Source: Rhopalosiphum padi
Lineage: Eukaryota > Arthropoda > Insecta > Hemiptera > Aphididae
Direction of reading: 5' to 3'
Length of the DNA stretch: 64,000 nt
NCBI RefSeq assembly: GCF_020882245.1
Contig: NC_083600.1
Coordinates: 41,759,019-41,823,018 of the forward strand
How positions within the stretch are numbered: position 1 is the first letter of the stretch; each line of letters begins with the position of its first letter. The notes under the pieces were generated by a model. It saw nothing but the letters and a program-made list of their open reading frames with translations, was not told where the DNA came from and searched no databases. This document shows positions 27,052 to 40,589 of this stretch, one piece after another. A program made the translations under genes and the position numbers.

Positions 27052-29669
27052 TTATTTTGGACGGGAATCTCTTGGGTAAAACTCAGCTAACGTTGCTGCT
27101 GGAACTCTCTTTAACATTTCCTTAGGGAAAATACGTAGTAACTGCCATCCAATGTCCAAAGATTCAAATACTGTACGATTTTCATAGTTACCTAATAAAA
27201 GAAATAATGGCATATTATTATAATAATTGTCATTAAGATTTATTTGAAGTTAAATTTTTTACCTTGAGTAATGAAATTTTTTTCAAACTTAGTTAAAAAT
27301 TCAAGGTACAGAAGATCATCTGGGGTTAATGCCTCTTCTCCCACAACAGCTTTCATTGCTTGTACATCCTTACCAATTGCATAGCAAGCATACTAAAAAA
27401 TATATGAATTTATAGAAATATATATAATTTAAGTAATTTACACTTGAAGTATGAAAATGTTGAACTTACCAACTGATTTGATACATCAGAATGATCTTTG
27501 CGAGTCATTCCTTCACCAATAGCAGATTTCATCAACCTACTAAGGGATGGCAATACATTTATTGGTGGATATATTTGACGATTTTGCAATTGACGATCAA
27601 CATAAATTTGACCTTCAGTAATGTATCCCGTTAAATCAGGAATTGGATGAGTAATATCTAGATTTAGATATAAATTATAAGTCATAAATTCAAACAACAA
27701 TTATATAAATTCTTATGTTACCATCGTTAGGCATAGTTAAAATAGGTATTTGTGTGATAGAACCATTTCTTCCTTCTACACGCCCAGCCCGTTCATAAAT
27801 TGTAGCTAAATCCGTGTACATGTAACCGGGGAAACCACGACGCCCGGGTACTTCTTCACGAGCAGCAGAAACTTCTCTTAAAGCTTCAGCATATGAACTC
27901 ATGTCAGTTAATATAACTAAGACATGCTTTTCACACTGATAAGCTAAAAATTCAGCAGCAGTTAAAGCAAGTCGTGGTGTAATGATACGTTCAATAGTAG
28001 GATCATTAGCCAAATTCAAGAACAAACAAACATTCTCCATTGAGCCATTTTCCTATAAAAAAATATATAATTATACATAACGACATAAGCAATTAAATAT
28101 AATATATAATTAAAATTATAAAAATACACAGTATTAATTATTAAAAACTGTAACATTTTCTAAAAGATAAAATAATTTACATTACACTTACAATACAATT
28201 TATACACATAATTTTTAAAATTTAATTGAAATATATTTAAACGTTCAACAATTTTACCTCAAAATCTTGTTTAAAGAATCTAGCAGTTTCCATATTAACA
28301 CCCATAGCAGCGAATACTATGGCAAAATTGTCTTCGTGATCATCAAGAACAGATTTACCAGGCTGCTTAACTAGACCAGCTTGTCTACAAATTTGAGCAG
28401 CAATCTAAATAATATATCAAAATTATAAATAATAATATTTTATTCAAATAGTCAGCACTCAATAAAATATATATTATACCTCATTATGAGGTAAACCTGC
28501 AGCCGAAAATATTGGAATTTTTTGTCCACGAGCAATAGAGTTCATAATATCAATAGCTGAAATACCAGTTTGAATCATTTCTTGAGGATATGTTCTAGAG
28601 TATGGGTTAATAGGTTGGCCTTGAATATCTAAATAATCTTCAGCCAAAATAGGAGGTCCTTTATCTATTGGTTTTCCACTGCCATTGAAAACGCGTCCCA
28701 ACATGTCTTCAGATACAGGTGTACGTAAAATATCTCCAGTAAATTCACAAAGGGTATGCTTGGCATCAATACCTGATGTACCTTCAAACACCTTAAATCA
28801 CACTTTTAGTTATAAATTTGTGCTAGACTGAATATTTGAATGTAAGCATTATACATACCTGAACCACAGCTTTAGAACCAGATACCTCAAGCACTTGGCC
28901 AGATCGTAATGTACCATCATGTAATCTCAATTGAACAATTTCAGCATACTTAGGAAATTTAACCTCATCCAAGATCACCAAAGGTCCATTTACACCAGAA
29001 ACAGTTTTATATGCTATAAAAAAATGAAACAATGTCAGTTAAAACAATTATCAATGTAAATAACCACGCCCACTAAAAAATAGCTTTTACATCGATCTGT
29101 TCAGTATCCTTCTAAAACAATGTTCATAAAACAGCAATTAAACCAACTTATCCACAAACATATTAAATTAACTTTAAAACAACACTATATACCAATAACC
29201 TAACTTTATAATAGGTTAAACACAAACAAACTATTAATAAATTTGATTAGAAATAATATTTTCACAGGTAAATGATGTATAATATAAAAATATTTCTAAA
29301 TTCGGGATCATATAGAAGTAGAAAAACTAATTAATTAACAAAGATTAATTAACGTATTGTAAGAATTCATTTAAAAGTACAATGCCGATCACCAAAAAAT
29401 TTAATATTTACAGTTATTATTTATGGTATATCAAAACTGATTACCCCAGGGTTTATTTAAACGTTTAATTAAGATTTAAGTGAGTGACAAATGCACTATA
29501 ATATTTTAATATAGATTTTTGGGCACAGACACGCCCTAATTTGATTGGTATGGTTTTATATTATACGTAGTATATACTTACTAAGCCTTGGCTGTGAAAT
29601 AAAATCCCTCGACACAGCCAACACATGTTCCTTATGTGCTTGTTGGGCGTTCATCGTACCAAATGTCAT
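27052..29669 (-). CDS. Vha55: V-type proton ATPase subunit B
   Basis: Complete gene. Exons on the minus strand: 29669-29582, 29013-28859, 28791-28480, 28404-28258, 28052-27722, 27657-27470, 27392-27263, 27191-27052. The total is 1491 nt, or 496 aa, the usual length. Subunit B is the non-catalytic nucleotide-binding subunit of the V1 head, which alternates with subunit A and couples ATP hydrolysis to proton pumping in endomembranes and insect epithelia. Diagnostic segments are DMLGRVFNGSGKPIDKGP, PGRRGFPGYMYTDLATIYER, the nucleotide-interface stretch HPIPDLTGYITEGQIY and the C-terminus ATLAEFYPRDSR. The start ATG lies in a short first exon (MTFGTMNAQQAHKE). After the stop a GTAAGT follows almost at once (27046-27041), so a 3' UTR intron is possible. 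The symbol is the Drosophila name for this family member. Confidence 0.97.
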
Positions 29670-30315
29670 CGGTTTCAATCCAAAACTTTAAAACTTAGAA
29701 AAAGTACGGCAGAACAATCAAGAAACAGGTTCGCTTCTAGATCGTTGATGTCGAATGCTGCAACATGAGATTTTCGCCCATAATATAGTCAGCTGTTTAA
29801 TCGGAGTAATAAGTGTACAAGGTCTTTATCAAAACGACTGTACAGTGAACACCACCTTAGAAACCTAAGATATTATACATTTAAGAGGAAATATTGTGGT
29901 ATATAATTATTTTTGAATCAACATTTGCATTGATTTTAAACATAAAAATAATAATAATTATTATTTACTTCTTTCTATTTGTTTAATTCTTGACGAACTT
30001 GTCAATTTGAATTTCTTTTTTTACTTAAGTTTAAAAATATCACTTAATATCGCTTAATGCCTGCACTGTACACTATCTTGTGTACACCACATACCTGCAG
30101 CAATCTTTATGAATATTGTAATAAAGTTATCACAAATCACAATAACAAAATTCAGATTTATTGTGTATTTGTGTTGTGCTCATAACATTTTGTTGTGGTT
30201 TTGTAGTCATCGTAGGTACTCGTAGGCTCTTTTGACAGCAGGTTTATTCAATAAAAATGATTTGAAATCACAAAATTCGTTCTCAGAAAGAAATTGCGTA
30301 GACTATAATTTTCAA
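29670..30315. promoter_or_regulatory. Shared head-to-head promoter region, V-ATPase B / UBLCP1
   Basis: The start codons of the two divergent genes are only about 650 bp apart, so both core promoters and 5' untranslated regions must lie here. The spacing is inferred from the coding starts; no TATA box or initiator can be assigned with confidence in such AT-rich DNA. Confidence 0.5.
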
Positions 30316-33300
30316 ATGCTCGCCCCGTCTTTGGACACTTTATCCAAAAATATGGAATGTGAAGAGCAGTCTTCTATCAGTTTGTTGGACATTGTAATTA
30401 AATGGAATGGTAACGATTACGATGTAAAAAATTTGAATACAAACAGTGATGTGAAAACGTTGAAAGAAGAAATATTTAAATGTACTGGCGTGAGGCCAGA
30501 AAGACAAAAACTTATCAACTTAAGAATTTCAGGTAATTATATTTGTATATTTTTATTTTTTTAATAAATTTGTTAGGTGTATCAACACTTAAGTATTCAT
30601 TTTTCTTCAATAATCTCGAATCTTCAATATATTATTATTCTTTTATACATGAAATTGTAAGAAAAATAAAAATTAATGTAATGTATGGACAATTTCTTGT
30701 TAATTATTCTATCAATAATTTTTAACTAAGTACTCTAAATTTATAAATTATAAATTATTATTTTTTTTTTTAGATTGGTTTTCATTATTTCAAATAAAAG
30801 AAATTAGTTTTTTGGAAATGTATTTCAAGATTGCTTAGGTAGAACAGACACATTTTAAATTGGTATAAACATTAAAGTTTTTAATTTAAATTATAGAGTT
30901 ATTATAAATTCTTATGCACATGTAATATATAATATGTATTAATATATATTATATGCAGTTACAAACAGTGTAGTACTACTATAATTATTTTATAGGTAGG
31001 TACTTATATTAATTAGTAATAACATCTGTTTATTATTTTATCATAATTTCAAAGTACATACAATGTAAAAGTAAATTATAATATATAATATAAAGCAGGG
31101 CTTAAAATATGTTTTTGATAATCACTAACTAGTTATAACTATGCCTTTATTTTTAATACTAAAATTATTGTAACTGAAACCAAAGAATTTATAAAACCAT
31201 TCATAAATCAAAACGTTAAAACTAATATTGATTTCTTTCAGCTAAATAATATTTCAATTTTAGTTAAAATATGTATTTTTATACAATTAGAATTAATTGT
31301 ATGAATAAAATATCCGATGATATAAAAAAAAAATTCTCAAAACAAGCCAAATTGACATTTTTCAAAAATTGATCTTAAAACCTAGAACAAATCCTAATAA
31401 TTACAAAAGACATTCTCAAAATCAAAACCATTTTAAAATAAAACAGTTTCAACCCTTACTTTAAAGCAGTTGTTACCTTTTTATATCAGAATATACATTT
31501 TAACATTTTCATAAACCACTTGACCTAATAATCTTTTTATTTTATTTATTTATGGAGTTTCTATAAAAAATTATGTATTTATGAAAATAAATGCATCCAA
31601 TACTTCAAAGTAAAAAAAAAAAATGTATGCAATTGTTATTTTTATTATTTTTTCAAATGACAGTCAATATTTATAATACTGACTAATATCAAATAAACTA
31701 AGTAATAGTCAATGTAAATAATAATTATAAAAATGTAAAAAGTGAAATTTGCTTTATATAATATCATCTATAAGTTTTTTGCATATCACTATTTATGAAA
31801 TCTTGCCTTGAAGTTTAAATTAATCAATATTTGAACTAACTGCTTAAACCTATCCAAACATATTTTGATAATCTTAAAACAGTTTGAATTTTTAAAAAAA
31901 TACACTTTAAAAATATTTGATTGTTTTTCTCTCTTAAGTCATTTAATGATGGATAGTAAATATTTCAATCAGTTTTGAGATAAGAAAAATTATTACTACA
32001 TTTAGTAAGTTTTATCCTAAAAGTAATATTTCACCCAAACCACGAATAACACCTGTTGCTAGTATCTTAACATAGATAAAATTAAAAACAGATTATTACA
32101 AAAAGATTTTTCAATACAGTTTATCAAAGGTATTATAGATAATCTGCGAATGGTCCTTTAAAAAATATCTATACTATATAGTCAAAAGTAACAACACCCA
32201 ATCTCTTAACATTTTTTTACTAATCTCTCAATGAACAATCATTTAATTAAGATACATGAAACTACTTAGTTTCAGTCCTTAATTATTATTCACTATTTAT
32301 CACTATTTTATAGGTTTATTATGTAATTTTATTGTATCATATGTATTTGATGTTTTAATTAGGGTCTGGACTTATAGGTTTTAAATGCAGTTTTATAAGA
32401 GTAGAAAATGTGAGCAACTTGTTTAACATAGGGTTTATAGGAATAAGTCATTTTGCAAATGGATATTTGTGTTATTTATTTTATAATATTTATGGGGTTA
32501 AGAAATTAAAAAAAAAAAATTAAAACAAGTCTACTTTTTGTAAAAAAATAAAAATTATAATAACAATTTGCATGTTAAATCATATTTTAAATACTAATTT
32601 TCTAATTTTTAAAAGAATGTAAGTAGAATATTTTTAAGTTTTTTCTTATTGGATATAAGCATCATATTTCAACTTTCTTTGAACCTAAAAATCTGTACTA
32701 AAGTTATACATAAAAGTTAATATATTAACTAATTATTATTCTTTACCTTGAGTGATTTCCAATATCATTTTGCCTTGCTTTATTAGTTTTATTCTAATTT
32801 TATTTTAGGTAAAATGGCTCCAGATGAATGTTTGTTGAATACAATAAATATTAAATCAGGTACTAAAATTATGATGGTTGGTTCAAAAGAAGAAGATATT
32901 GCAGAAGCTAGTGTGGTTCCACCTAAAAGAGAAAAAGGCAGAAAATGTAAAAGCTATGATTCAGAAGAGTTTGATGAAGAACGTGTTGATAAAATGGAAA
33001 TACATTTAGCTAAAGTTCAAAATAGGGTTGATAATTATGAGGTAATTTTAATTGTTTTTAGTAAATATTTTATAAATGTTTAATAAATATTTTTGTATTT
33101 TAATAGATTAAAATGCTCAATGATCCTAGACCTGGTAAAAAACTTTTGGTTCTTGATATTGATTATACTCTGTTTGATCACAGATCAGCAGCAGAAAGTG
33201 GAATAGAACTTATGAGACCATATTTACATGATTTTTTAGAATCTGCCTATGAAGTAAATTTTTTTGTTTTTACTATTTTTTAATTCCTTATTATGAAATT

Positions 33301-33897
33301 AATAGTTTTTTGATTTTTATAGCATTATGATATCGTAATTTGGTCAGCAACTGATATGCGTTGGATAGAACGTAAAATGGCTGTTTTAAATGTAGCCAAT
33401 AATGCTGCATATAAAATAATGTTTTACTTAGATAATGCTGCAATGATTACTGTACATACTCCTAAGTATGGAGTGGTTTCTGTAAGTTTAATTATAATTT
33501 ATATTATTAAAATTAATATTTTTTAACTTGTATATTTTTTATACTATCAAAGGTAAAACCATTAGGTGTAATATGGGGTAAGTTTCCAGAAAACTATAAT
33601 AAACATAATACAATTATGTTTGATGATATCCGTCGAAACTTTTTGATGAATCCAAAAAATGGTCTGAAGATTCGTCCATTCAGAGAAGCTCATCTGAATT
33701 GGGAAATGGACAAAGAGTTATTACATTTGTCTGTGTATTTATATGAAATTGCCAAAGTTGATGATTTTTCCAAACTTAATCACAGAAATTGGGAAAAATT
33801 TATTAAGAAAGCACAATATAAAAAAGAAAAACGACATAAAAGAGATAGAACTGACAACAATGAACCTAAACCGCCTGATTCTCAACCGAAATTGTGA
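30316..33897 (+). CDS. UBLCP1: Ubiquitin-like domain-containing CTD phosphatase 1 (UBLCP1-type)
   Basis: Exons 30316-30532, 32809-33041, 33107-33253, 33323-33481, 33553-33897. The total is 1101 nt, or 366 aa. The N-terminal part is a ubiquitin-like domain (about residues 18-105, ending SGTKIMMVGSKEE). It is followed by a linker and a FCP1/SCP-type HAD phosphatase domain whose catalytic DxDxT is DIDYT at residues 167-171; VIWSATDMRWIE and TIMFDDIRRNFLMNP are further family blocks. The known family role is dephosphorylation of nuclear proteasome regulatory particle, which lowers nuclear proteasome activity. The protein is longer than the human form (318 aa) because of about 20-30 extra N-terminal residues and a Lys-rich C-terminal tail (KKEKRHKRDR). 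The start at 30316 (MLAPSLD) is chosen as the first in-frame ATG; an alternative is 30352. Intron 1 is about 2.3 kb. An AATAAA lies at 33986-33991. Confidence 0.95.
31096..31458. mobile_element. Possible hAT-derived repeat in UBLCP1 intron 1
   Basis: It begins CAGGGCTTAAAATATG and ends GTTTCAACCCTTA, roughly inverse to each other. The flanks ATATAAAG and CTTTAAAG match at six of eight positions. The ends are eroded, so this is a tentative call. The rest of the intron is plain AT-rich sequence. Confidence 0.4.
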
Positions 33898-36436
33898 TGT
33901 ATCTAATGATAATATGTATTTATATATTTTGAACTAAATAAGAAAATTTTATTGTACAGCTAATTTTTTTATGATAATTTAATACAATAAATTTAATTTG
34001 GCTAATATATTTTATTATGCCTCACAAAGTGGAATGGTTATTGAATTTTCACCTTCATATAATGTAATATCAATATTTTTTTAATAGTTAATGGTGTTTG
34101 ATGTCAAACTTGTTTGGTTTATGCCAAAAATTGATAAAAGAAAATACCCTTTTTTATGATTCATTACTATTTTACTTTCTTAGACTTTTAACTTGATGTT
34201 TTTACTATAAATCCTTATTATCGTCCAAAATATAAATTACTGGTATATAATTGTATAAATAAATGTTCAGAAATAAAAATATTAAAAAAACAAACAATAT
34301 TCAAATATTGATTATTTATTTTAACTAATGTATTACAATTACACGAGTGCATTAAGAACATAACAAATTTTTATTATTTTTACAAATAAAATTATTTTTT
34401 TATGCGTAACTCAATGGTAGAGTTGAATTCTTTTTTATTGTGTCTACTTTAATATCCTTTTTTGATACGTGCAACTATAGTATTATGTTTTACAAGAAAT
34501 TTATATTAAAAACATTTAATTTACTTTTTAAACACAGAATGACAGAAATACAGTATCCTTCTCGACCTTCTCATTTGATGATGTTAACATTTCAAAATAT
34601 TTAATTTGAGTGGTTTTTTTTGTAATCGATAGTTATGTTGTCTATTCTTTGACATACATTTTTTTATCAGCAACTGACTTAATTTTACTAAAGAAATAAA
34701 TGATATGTTTTTCTAAATCCAAATTGATAACAAACAATTGATCTCTAGTAAGCTGTTTTGTAATAAAAAATTATTTTTTCATTATTTGTTGTACCTAAAT
34801 GCATTTTGACATTCGATTTTAACATAAAAAAATTTTAAATGTAGGTAAATGTATTAAGTAACAGACTACAGTATATTAGTGTATCTCTGACATTATTTGC
34901 CAATAAGTCTTTCCGGTACTTTGGAATTAAGAAGGTTTAGTTTGTGAAATATAACAGTCTTTGTACGGGTAGGCCGTATCGCATCAAGTTTATAGTGGTT
35001 ATAACAACAAATTTAAAATGTATTTGGTTATTTCAAATACTTATAAGAATTTAGAATTGAGGCATTTTATGATTTCCAAACTACAAAATAAATTATTTAA
35101 ATCTAAAATATAAAAAGGTAGACAAGTACCTAGGTACTGTTTTGCTGTATATTATTATATTACACGTCTAGTGGGTTACTATTATCGGTGTCGGTATATT
35201 GAATTTGAATTCAATGATACTATTTAGGAAGATTTTTTTATACCTTAGATATAAAAAAAAAAGTTTTAATGAATTCCTAACTTCAGAATAGTTAATTTTT
35301 TATACGATTTAGTTCAAATGCGTATAAAAAAATTGTAGGTATTTAATATTTGTATAGACAGTTATGAGAACAACTTTTGCAACATTTAGGTAAAAACTAA
35401 AAATTCTTGAAAAACATATATACCTAAAGAATAATTTTTTATCGACAATTACTGAAAAAAATTAAAAAAACAAGTCAGTTAGGTCCGCGATAACAGACAG
35501 TCGAGACAGATTTAATTTCGAGTTAACTTTCCACCTCAAGTTGGTCACTGGATAACCACCATGTATAACCAAGTGTATAACCTACTTTACTTATCATTTT
35601 AGGACAAGTACTTATCTCTCCATATTTTCTTTGTTCGTGGTGTAAACAGGTTACGTATCACCTAGATCCCGCGACAAGTAGATAAAAAAAGTACAAGTAC
35701 GTCAACTGGATCCCACTGGACATTTACTATTTAGAACCTCAAAAAAAATTTAGATTGCATATTAACTATAATCTCCCACGTCATTTAGGTACCCAGACAT
35801 CGGCGGTAATTTAAAAAACTTGTCTAAAAAAAATACATAAATAAAAATTTAATTTTTAAAAATATTATGAAATAGTATGAAGTATAAGTAAGTTACATGG
35901 CGTTAGTATAATCTCTAATTCCATTAATTATGATATTAGATTCGATGTTTTAAATAAGTGGTAACGTTTCATTATATTGTAATATACACGATATTTGAAT
36001 TATCGATTATGTTAATGTAGAACTTATATATAAATTTTAAAAGATCTTGCTCAAATACCCATTTATTATAATAGGTAAGTGGTAAGTACATTAAAACCTA
36101 ACAGGGTGACTATACTTATTTACAAGCATTGTATGGCCACTTATTCCTTTAATGTTAAATTTATTTTGGACTTATTTATAAGTTTATAATATTTCTCGTT
36201 TCTTGATATAAATAATTATTTAATTGGTATTTAATAAAAAAAATGTATGCAAGGTAACTATAAGATAAGAATAACAGTGTTAGGTAATTTTCCACACCAC
36301 CTTTATTATTAAACGACGTACAATAACATTGTCCGTATTGTTTAATAACTTTATGAGGTATTACACGAGGCGCGTTTTTTTATTGTGGTGTCCCCAGTAG
36401 GCCTAATCCACATCGTAAGCGAGAACGCATTATATG

Positions 36437-36721
36437 CAGGGGCGTATTTAGGTAGGGGCTTTGGGTCCAGTTGTCCAGAACGGCGAATTTCGTACTTTAT
36501 GAGTACTGGCGCAGTGACGTCAATAATTAATAATTTTCACAACAAATGTGTGCCATTGCCATAGAGGTATAAAATACTATACAGTATTTATATAACATGG
36601 TATTCTATGGTATTAACAGTTTCACCATTGCGCGGCGTAGAAGTTTTTTAATTTTTTTTTAATGGGGAGGGAGGCTGCAAAATATGTGTTGTTTATCATA
36701 AAATTCCTAAATACGCCACTG
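36437..36721. mobile_element. hAT-type MITE
   Basis: The 285-bp element starts CAGGGGCGTATTTAGG and ends CCTAAATACGCCACTG. It is flanked by ATTATATG (36429-36436) and ATCATATG (36722-36729), seven of eight matching. The same termini occur in the element at 58456-58658, so this is a family with at least two copies in the window. Confidence 0.8.
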
Positions 36722-36904
36722 ATCATATGAATGCATTCAAAAAATAAAAAAAAATATACAATAACTTAAACTATGTGGATATTAATAATACTATATAATA
36801 TAAAACGGGTAATGTGTATAATATATGTGTGTTGCCGGCCGGCGTAGTCAATGTGTTGGATGAGTGGATGAGAGATGAGCGCTAATGCGTAAAGGGGGGA
36901 CAAC

Positions 36905-37205
36905 TAAATTAAGTGATCTTCTTTTTGATGCTGCCAGTCTTCCTCCGGGTTGAAATACAGCCGAGTGCTGACACATTTTCCATCAGCTCAATGACAAATT
37001 CTTCTTCACTAATAAATATTATATATTTATATATAGTATACTGTACCTACTACGATTCTAAAAATTATAATATAATTATACAAACAAATCCTTTGGACAG
37101 TTGACATTAAGATGAGCTTCTTATTGATGCTGCCAATCTTCCTCCGGGTTGAAACGAAGCCGAGTGCTGACACATTTTCCAGCATGATCCAGCCAAATGT
37201 TCGGT
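36905..37205 (-). repeat. Tandemly repeated coding-like module (two copies)
   Basis: Two close copies, about 36913-36990 and 37113-37190, share some 65 bases. On the minus strand one frame reads KCVSTRLxFNPEEDWQHQ in both, with silent differences (GAC/GAT in the EEDW codons); copy 1 continues in frame and copy 2 meets a stop after QHQ. A third, decayed form of the NPEEDWQH part occurs at about 37727-37765. On the plus strand the same DNA gives a hydrophobic run (FLMLPVFLRVE in one copy), so strand assignment is not certain. The protein family is not recognised. It could be a terminal exon of an unknown gene or a transposon remnant. Confidence 0.4.
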
Positions 37206-37388
37206 TCCTATAAAACTTCAAATAATGTGCTGATTAAATGTAATTTAAATTTATAGTAAAATTTTAATGTTTAAGAAATCTATGTTAGTGTTCTTTTATT
37301 TTTGAATTTAAATTAATTTGAAATTTTATATTCATAATTTATCAGTTAAAAATGTAAACATGAACTAAAAAGATTATAGTATATTGCA

Positions 37389-37452
37389 GTTTAACTTTCT
37401 GTTCGGTGGCCACCTTTTTAATTCCTCACTCTCTTTTATAAGAAAGTTAAAC
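37389..37452. repeat. Short hairpin: 12-bp perfect arms
   Basis: GTTTAACTTTCT (37389-37400) is exactly complementary to AGAAAGTTAAAC (37441-37452), with a 40-nt spacer that itself contains the palindrome GTGGCCAC. It may be a structured RNA element or a remnant foldback repeat; nothing else supports a ncRNA gene. Confidence 0.35.
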
Positions 37453-37583
37453 AGCACAATAACTATAAAAAAATATAAATTTAAACGTACACAAAGACGA
37501 ACTAGCTTTGTGATGAGAAAAAAAAATTGAAAAAATTGGTAATTTATCAACGTATTATTAAAATAAAAAGAACACCTACAACC

Positions 37584-37662
37584 GTAGTACAGTATATTAT
37601 CTGAAAAAAAACCATAAAAATTAAATATAATTTAAGTAAATGTTCATAATATACTGTACTAC
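37584..37662. repeat. Short hairpin: 17-bp perfect arms
   Basis: GTAGTACAGTATATTAT (37584-37600) and ATAATATACTGTACTAC (37646-37662) are perfect inverse copies separated by 45 nt. The outer GAACA/TGTTC also pairs after a gap. The size is compatible with a pre-miRNA-like hairpin or a tiny foldback element, and the two cannot be separated by eye. Confidence 0.4.
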
Positions 37663-37726
37663 TGTTCAAAAAATTATATTATTATAAACAAACACAGCCT
37701 TGCGACACTTATTTGTGTTATTCAGA

Positions 37727-38310
37727 TGAGCTTCTTAATGATACTGCTAATCGTCCTCCGGGTTATAGCGTAATTATTTCAGTTTTTTTGTTTTTCCGAT
37801 ATTATGGCAAGATCTGAAATATTTTGTTTTATTTTACTATTTACCACCCAAAGTACCAAATTGATCCATATTTGTTACAAGATTTCATGACAAACAAAAA
37901 ATAAACTACATAATTGTAAGATCATTATACATTTTCGCTACGTCCACGTCCAGGATCTAAGGTGTACTATTCTACTACTATTCTAATATAATATAATCGC
38001 TAATAATACAAATAATACATGGTTGTTATTTGATATTTCTCACAATTGTTGTCTACTATATAACTAATGAGTAAAATAAGTAGGCATTGTGTACTATTTT
38101 TTCATTGGACCATGGAGAATAAAATATGCGTCTATTGAGTTAATAGGTAGGTACAACTCTTTCGTAAAATAATTTGAATAAATAATATCTTAAGATTAAT
38201 CTATACGTATGTCAAAAATATCATTGTGTCCGTATAGTATAACATGTAAAAAAAACTTTTATGTCCCTACAAATAATGTTTTAAATAATAACAAAATATC
38301 GTAAATATAC
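37727..38310. repeat. Repeat array, decayed unit 0 (partial)
   Basis: This part carries the segment TAGCGTAATTATTTCAG...CCACCCAAAGTACC...CAGGATCTAAGG, which aligns in order with about 38970-39155 and 41278-41465 in the two main units but with many more differences. On the minus strand the DLAIISEKL-type frame is present but interrupted by an insertion. Confidence 0.5.
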
Positions 38311-38319
38311 ATAATTTCA

Positions 38320-39785
38320 AAATATTTTGAAAAAATACTATTTGTAAGAAATACTCTCATAAGAATTTAATTAAAGTTTTAACTATCTAAGATTATTCGT
38401 TTTTGAACTATAACAAAATATAAAAATTATTTGAGAAAAAATATTTATTTTTAGGGTGGGTGTATAATAAACATTTAATAAGTTATAGGTATAATACTGC
38501 ACTTCAAATAGTCATAAAAAATAATGTGACTTTCCAGTAAACATATTATTTTTGTTTTAGGTTAAAAAAAACTAATGAGAATTAGTATATTAAATTTGTA
38601 TATAAAAAGACAATATTATATAAATATCTGATGAAAAAATAATTTGAAAATTGTATAGATTTAGACAAAATTTTGATTTTAAACGTTTATAAAAATATAA
38701 TATCGTGACTATACATTTTTTATTGCAGTAATTTAGTAACTGAAGAGGAACATTGTATTAAATTTTAAATCATATTTGCTATCAATAATTTGTATCGGCT
38801 TAAAAAAAAAAAAATTAATTATTTAAAATTGTTAAAATGTTTTTATAATTATACAATGTATAGGAAATCATAATGTAGACAGTTGGTAAAATTTTCAACA
38901 TTCTATGATTAGAATTTTTGAACTAAAACTTATTAAATTAATTAATTTTGTCGAAATTATACAAGTATATAGCGTAATGACTCCAGTTTTTCCGATATTA
39001 TGACAAGATCTAAAAAGTTTTATGTTATTTTACTATTAACCACCCAAAGTACTAAATATATCATATTTCCTACAAGAATTCATAACAGATAAAAAAAAAA
39101 CTAAATAATTTTAAAATTAATATAGATTCATTGCTACGTCCAGGATCCAAGGTAATATTGACGAATTAATTTTATTCTTGGCTATTTTTTAACTTTAACC
39201 TTTTAGAACTCTCAGGCCATATTCACAAAATAAAAACAGTTTGCATACCAGACAAAAATAAAAATTTTATATTCTTAAATTATTTACTATGAAAAAAATA
39301 TTATATAGAACTTTAAAATAATAAAATATTAAAAAAAAGATTTCATTGTTTAAGAATTTAAAACGGGTCGTATACAATAACCCGCCGGTTGTCGGCTGTT
39401 GGAAATAAAATATAGTTCTAAGTAATCGGGGTGGCAGCTTATACAAGTTTATAAATATTTATTTAAAGTATAAAAATTAAATTTATTACTACCCTAAAAT
39501 TATAGGAAAATTAACCTACGTAAGTATCCTTCGACGCTTTTCGGCGAAATCAAGCTGTGTCATATTTAAGTTCAAAGTGCACAGCCACCTAAGAAATATA
39601 TAGTTTATTTCTTCATTTGTCTTCTTTACGATTCGGAATGAAATCATTGAAATTTTTTATGAAAATGAGAGCACTAGTCATGTACTGAAGGCTGTTGTTT
39701 GACGACTGTTTAATAAAATTATTAGAATTGTTAATCGTCTTCTACAAATGACAACGATTGTCGTTTGCCATGGATATCGAATGAT
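38320..39785. repeat. Repeat array, unit A
   Basis: This unit is collinear with unit B (40590-42125) at an offset of about 2308-2314 bases. Long stretches look about 97-98% identical by eye, for example the block ATACAATGTATAGGAAATCA to TATAGCGTAATGA. It includes a locally GC-richer block (AACCCGCCGGTTGTCGGC near 39379). Minus-strand exon-like islands at 39563-39520 and 39009-38963 are described under findings. There is no long open frame. Confidence 0.8.
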
Positions 39786-40383
39786 AAATATTATAATTTT
39801 TTTTTTTTATAGAACTCTGTGATTTTATAGGATTTATTATTATATTTTAGCTCTTTGACATACGTAAAATTGAAACATAGAAACTAGACCAAATCTTTAT
39901 AGATATTGCAAAGTATTAATATTTTATTCTAATGAAGATGATAACAAATTATTTTATTTAATCTACGAAAATAGTGAATTAAATAAAAATAATTATATTT
40001 TTTAGAGTATTTAAAAAAAAGAATTATGATCTATATCGTTATGTTTCTAAGTTATTATTTCTGCATTATTTTGATTCTAATCACGCGCAGTGTTTTAACT
40101 TAATCTTACTTATCTATTACATTAGATGCAATTACCTCTGTCTGTAGATATTGTGTCTGACGACACCTATCATAATAGAAAAAATTCATACATTTCGTTT
40201 ATTGTGGTTTCTTGTAACAAATAGTACCTAGCCACTATAGTCAATGCTTTAGTTAATCAATTTACTTTTTAAACCTAAAATAAAATATCTTCATTTTTAT
40301 GAAAAATCCGCTATCCGGATGATGTAATCGATGTAGACGCATATTTTATTAATTAATATATAAATTATATAATATTGAACTTT

Positions 40384-40580
40384 AAACAGTCATAATATAA
40401 GTTTCCAGTGACCATTTTATTTTTGTTTTTGCATTAAAAAAACTAATGAGAATTCCTATAAAACATTCTAAAATTGTAGATATAAAAAGAAAATATTTAT
40501 ATGAATACTAATGAAAAAAATAATTTTTAAATTTTTAAAATTTTTAAAATTTGTAATAATAAAAAAATAAAGAACATTGT
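40384..40580. repeat. Repeat array, partial unit between A and B
   Basis: The segment ACTTTAAACAGTCATAATA...CCAGTGACCATTTTATTTTTG...AACTAATGAGAATTCC matches the start regions of units A (about 38500-38640) and B (about 40800-40930) in order but is strongly diverged. Confidence 0.45.
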
Positions 40581-40589
40581 TTATATATA

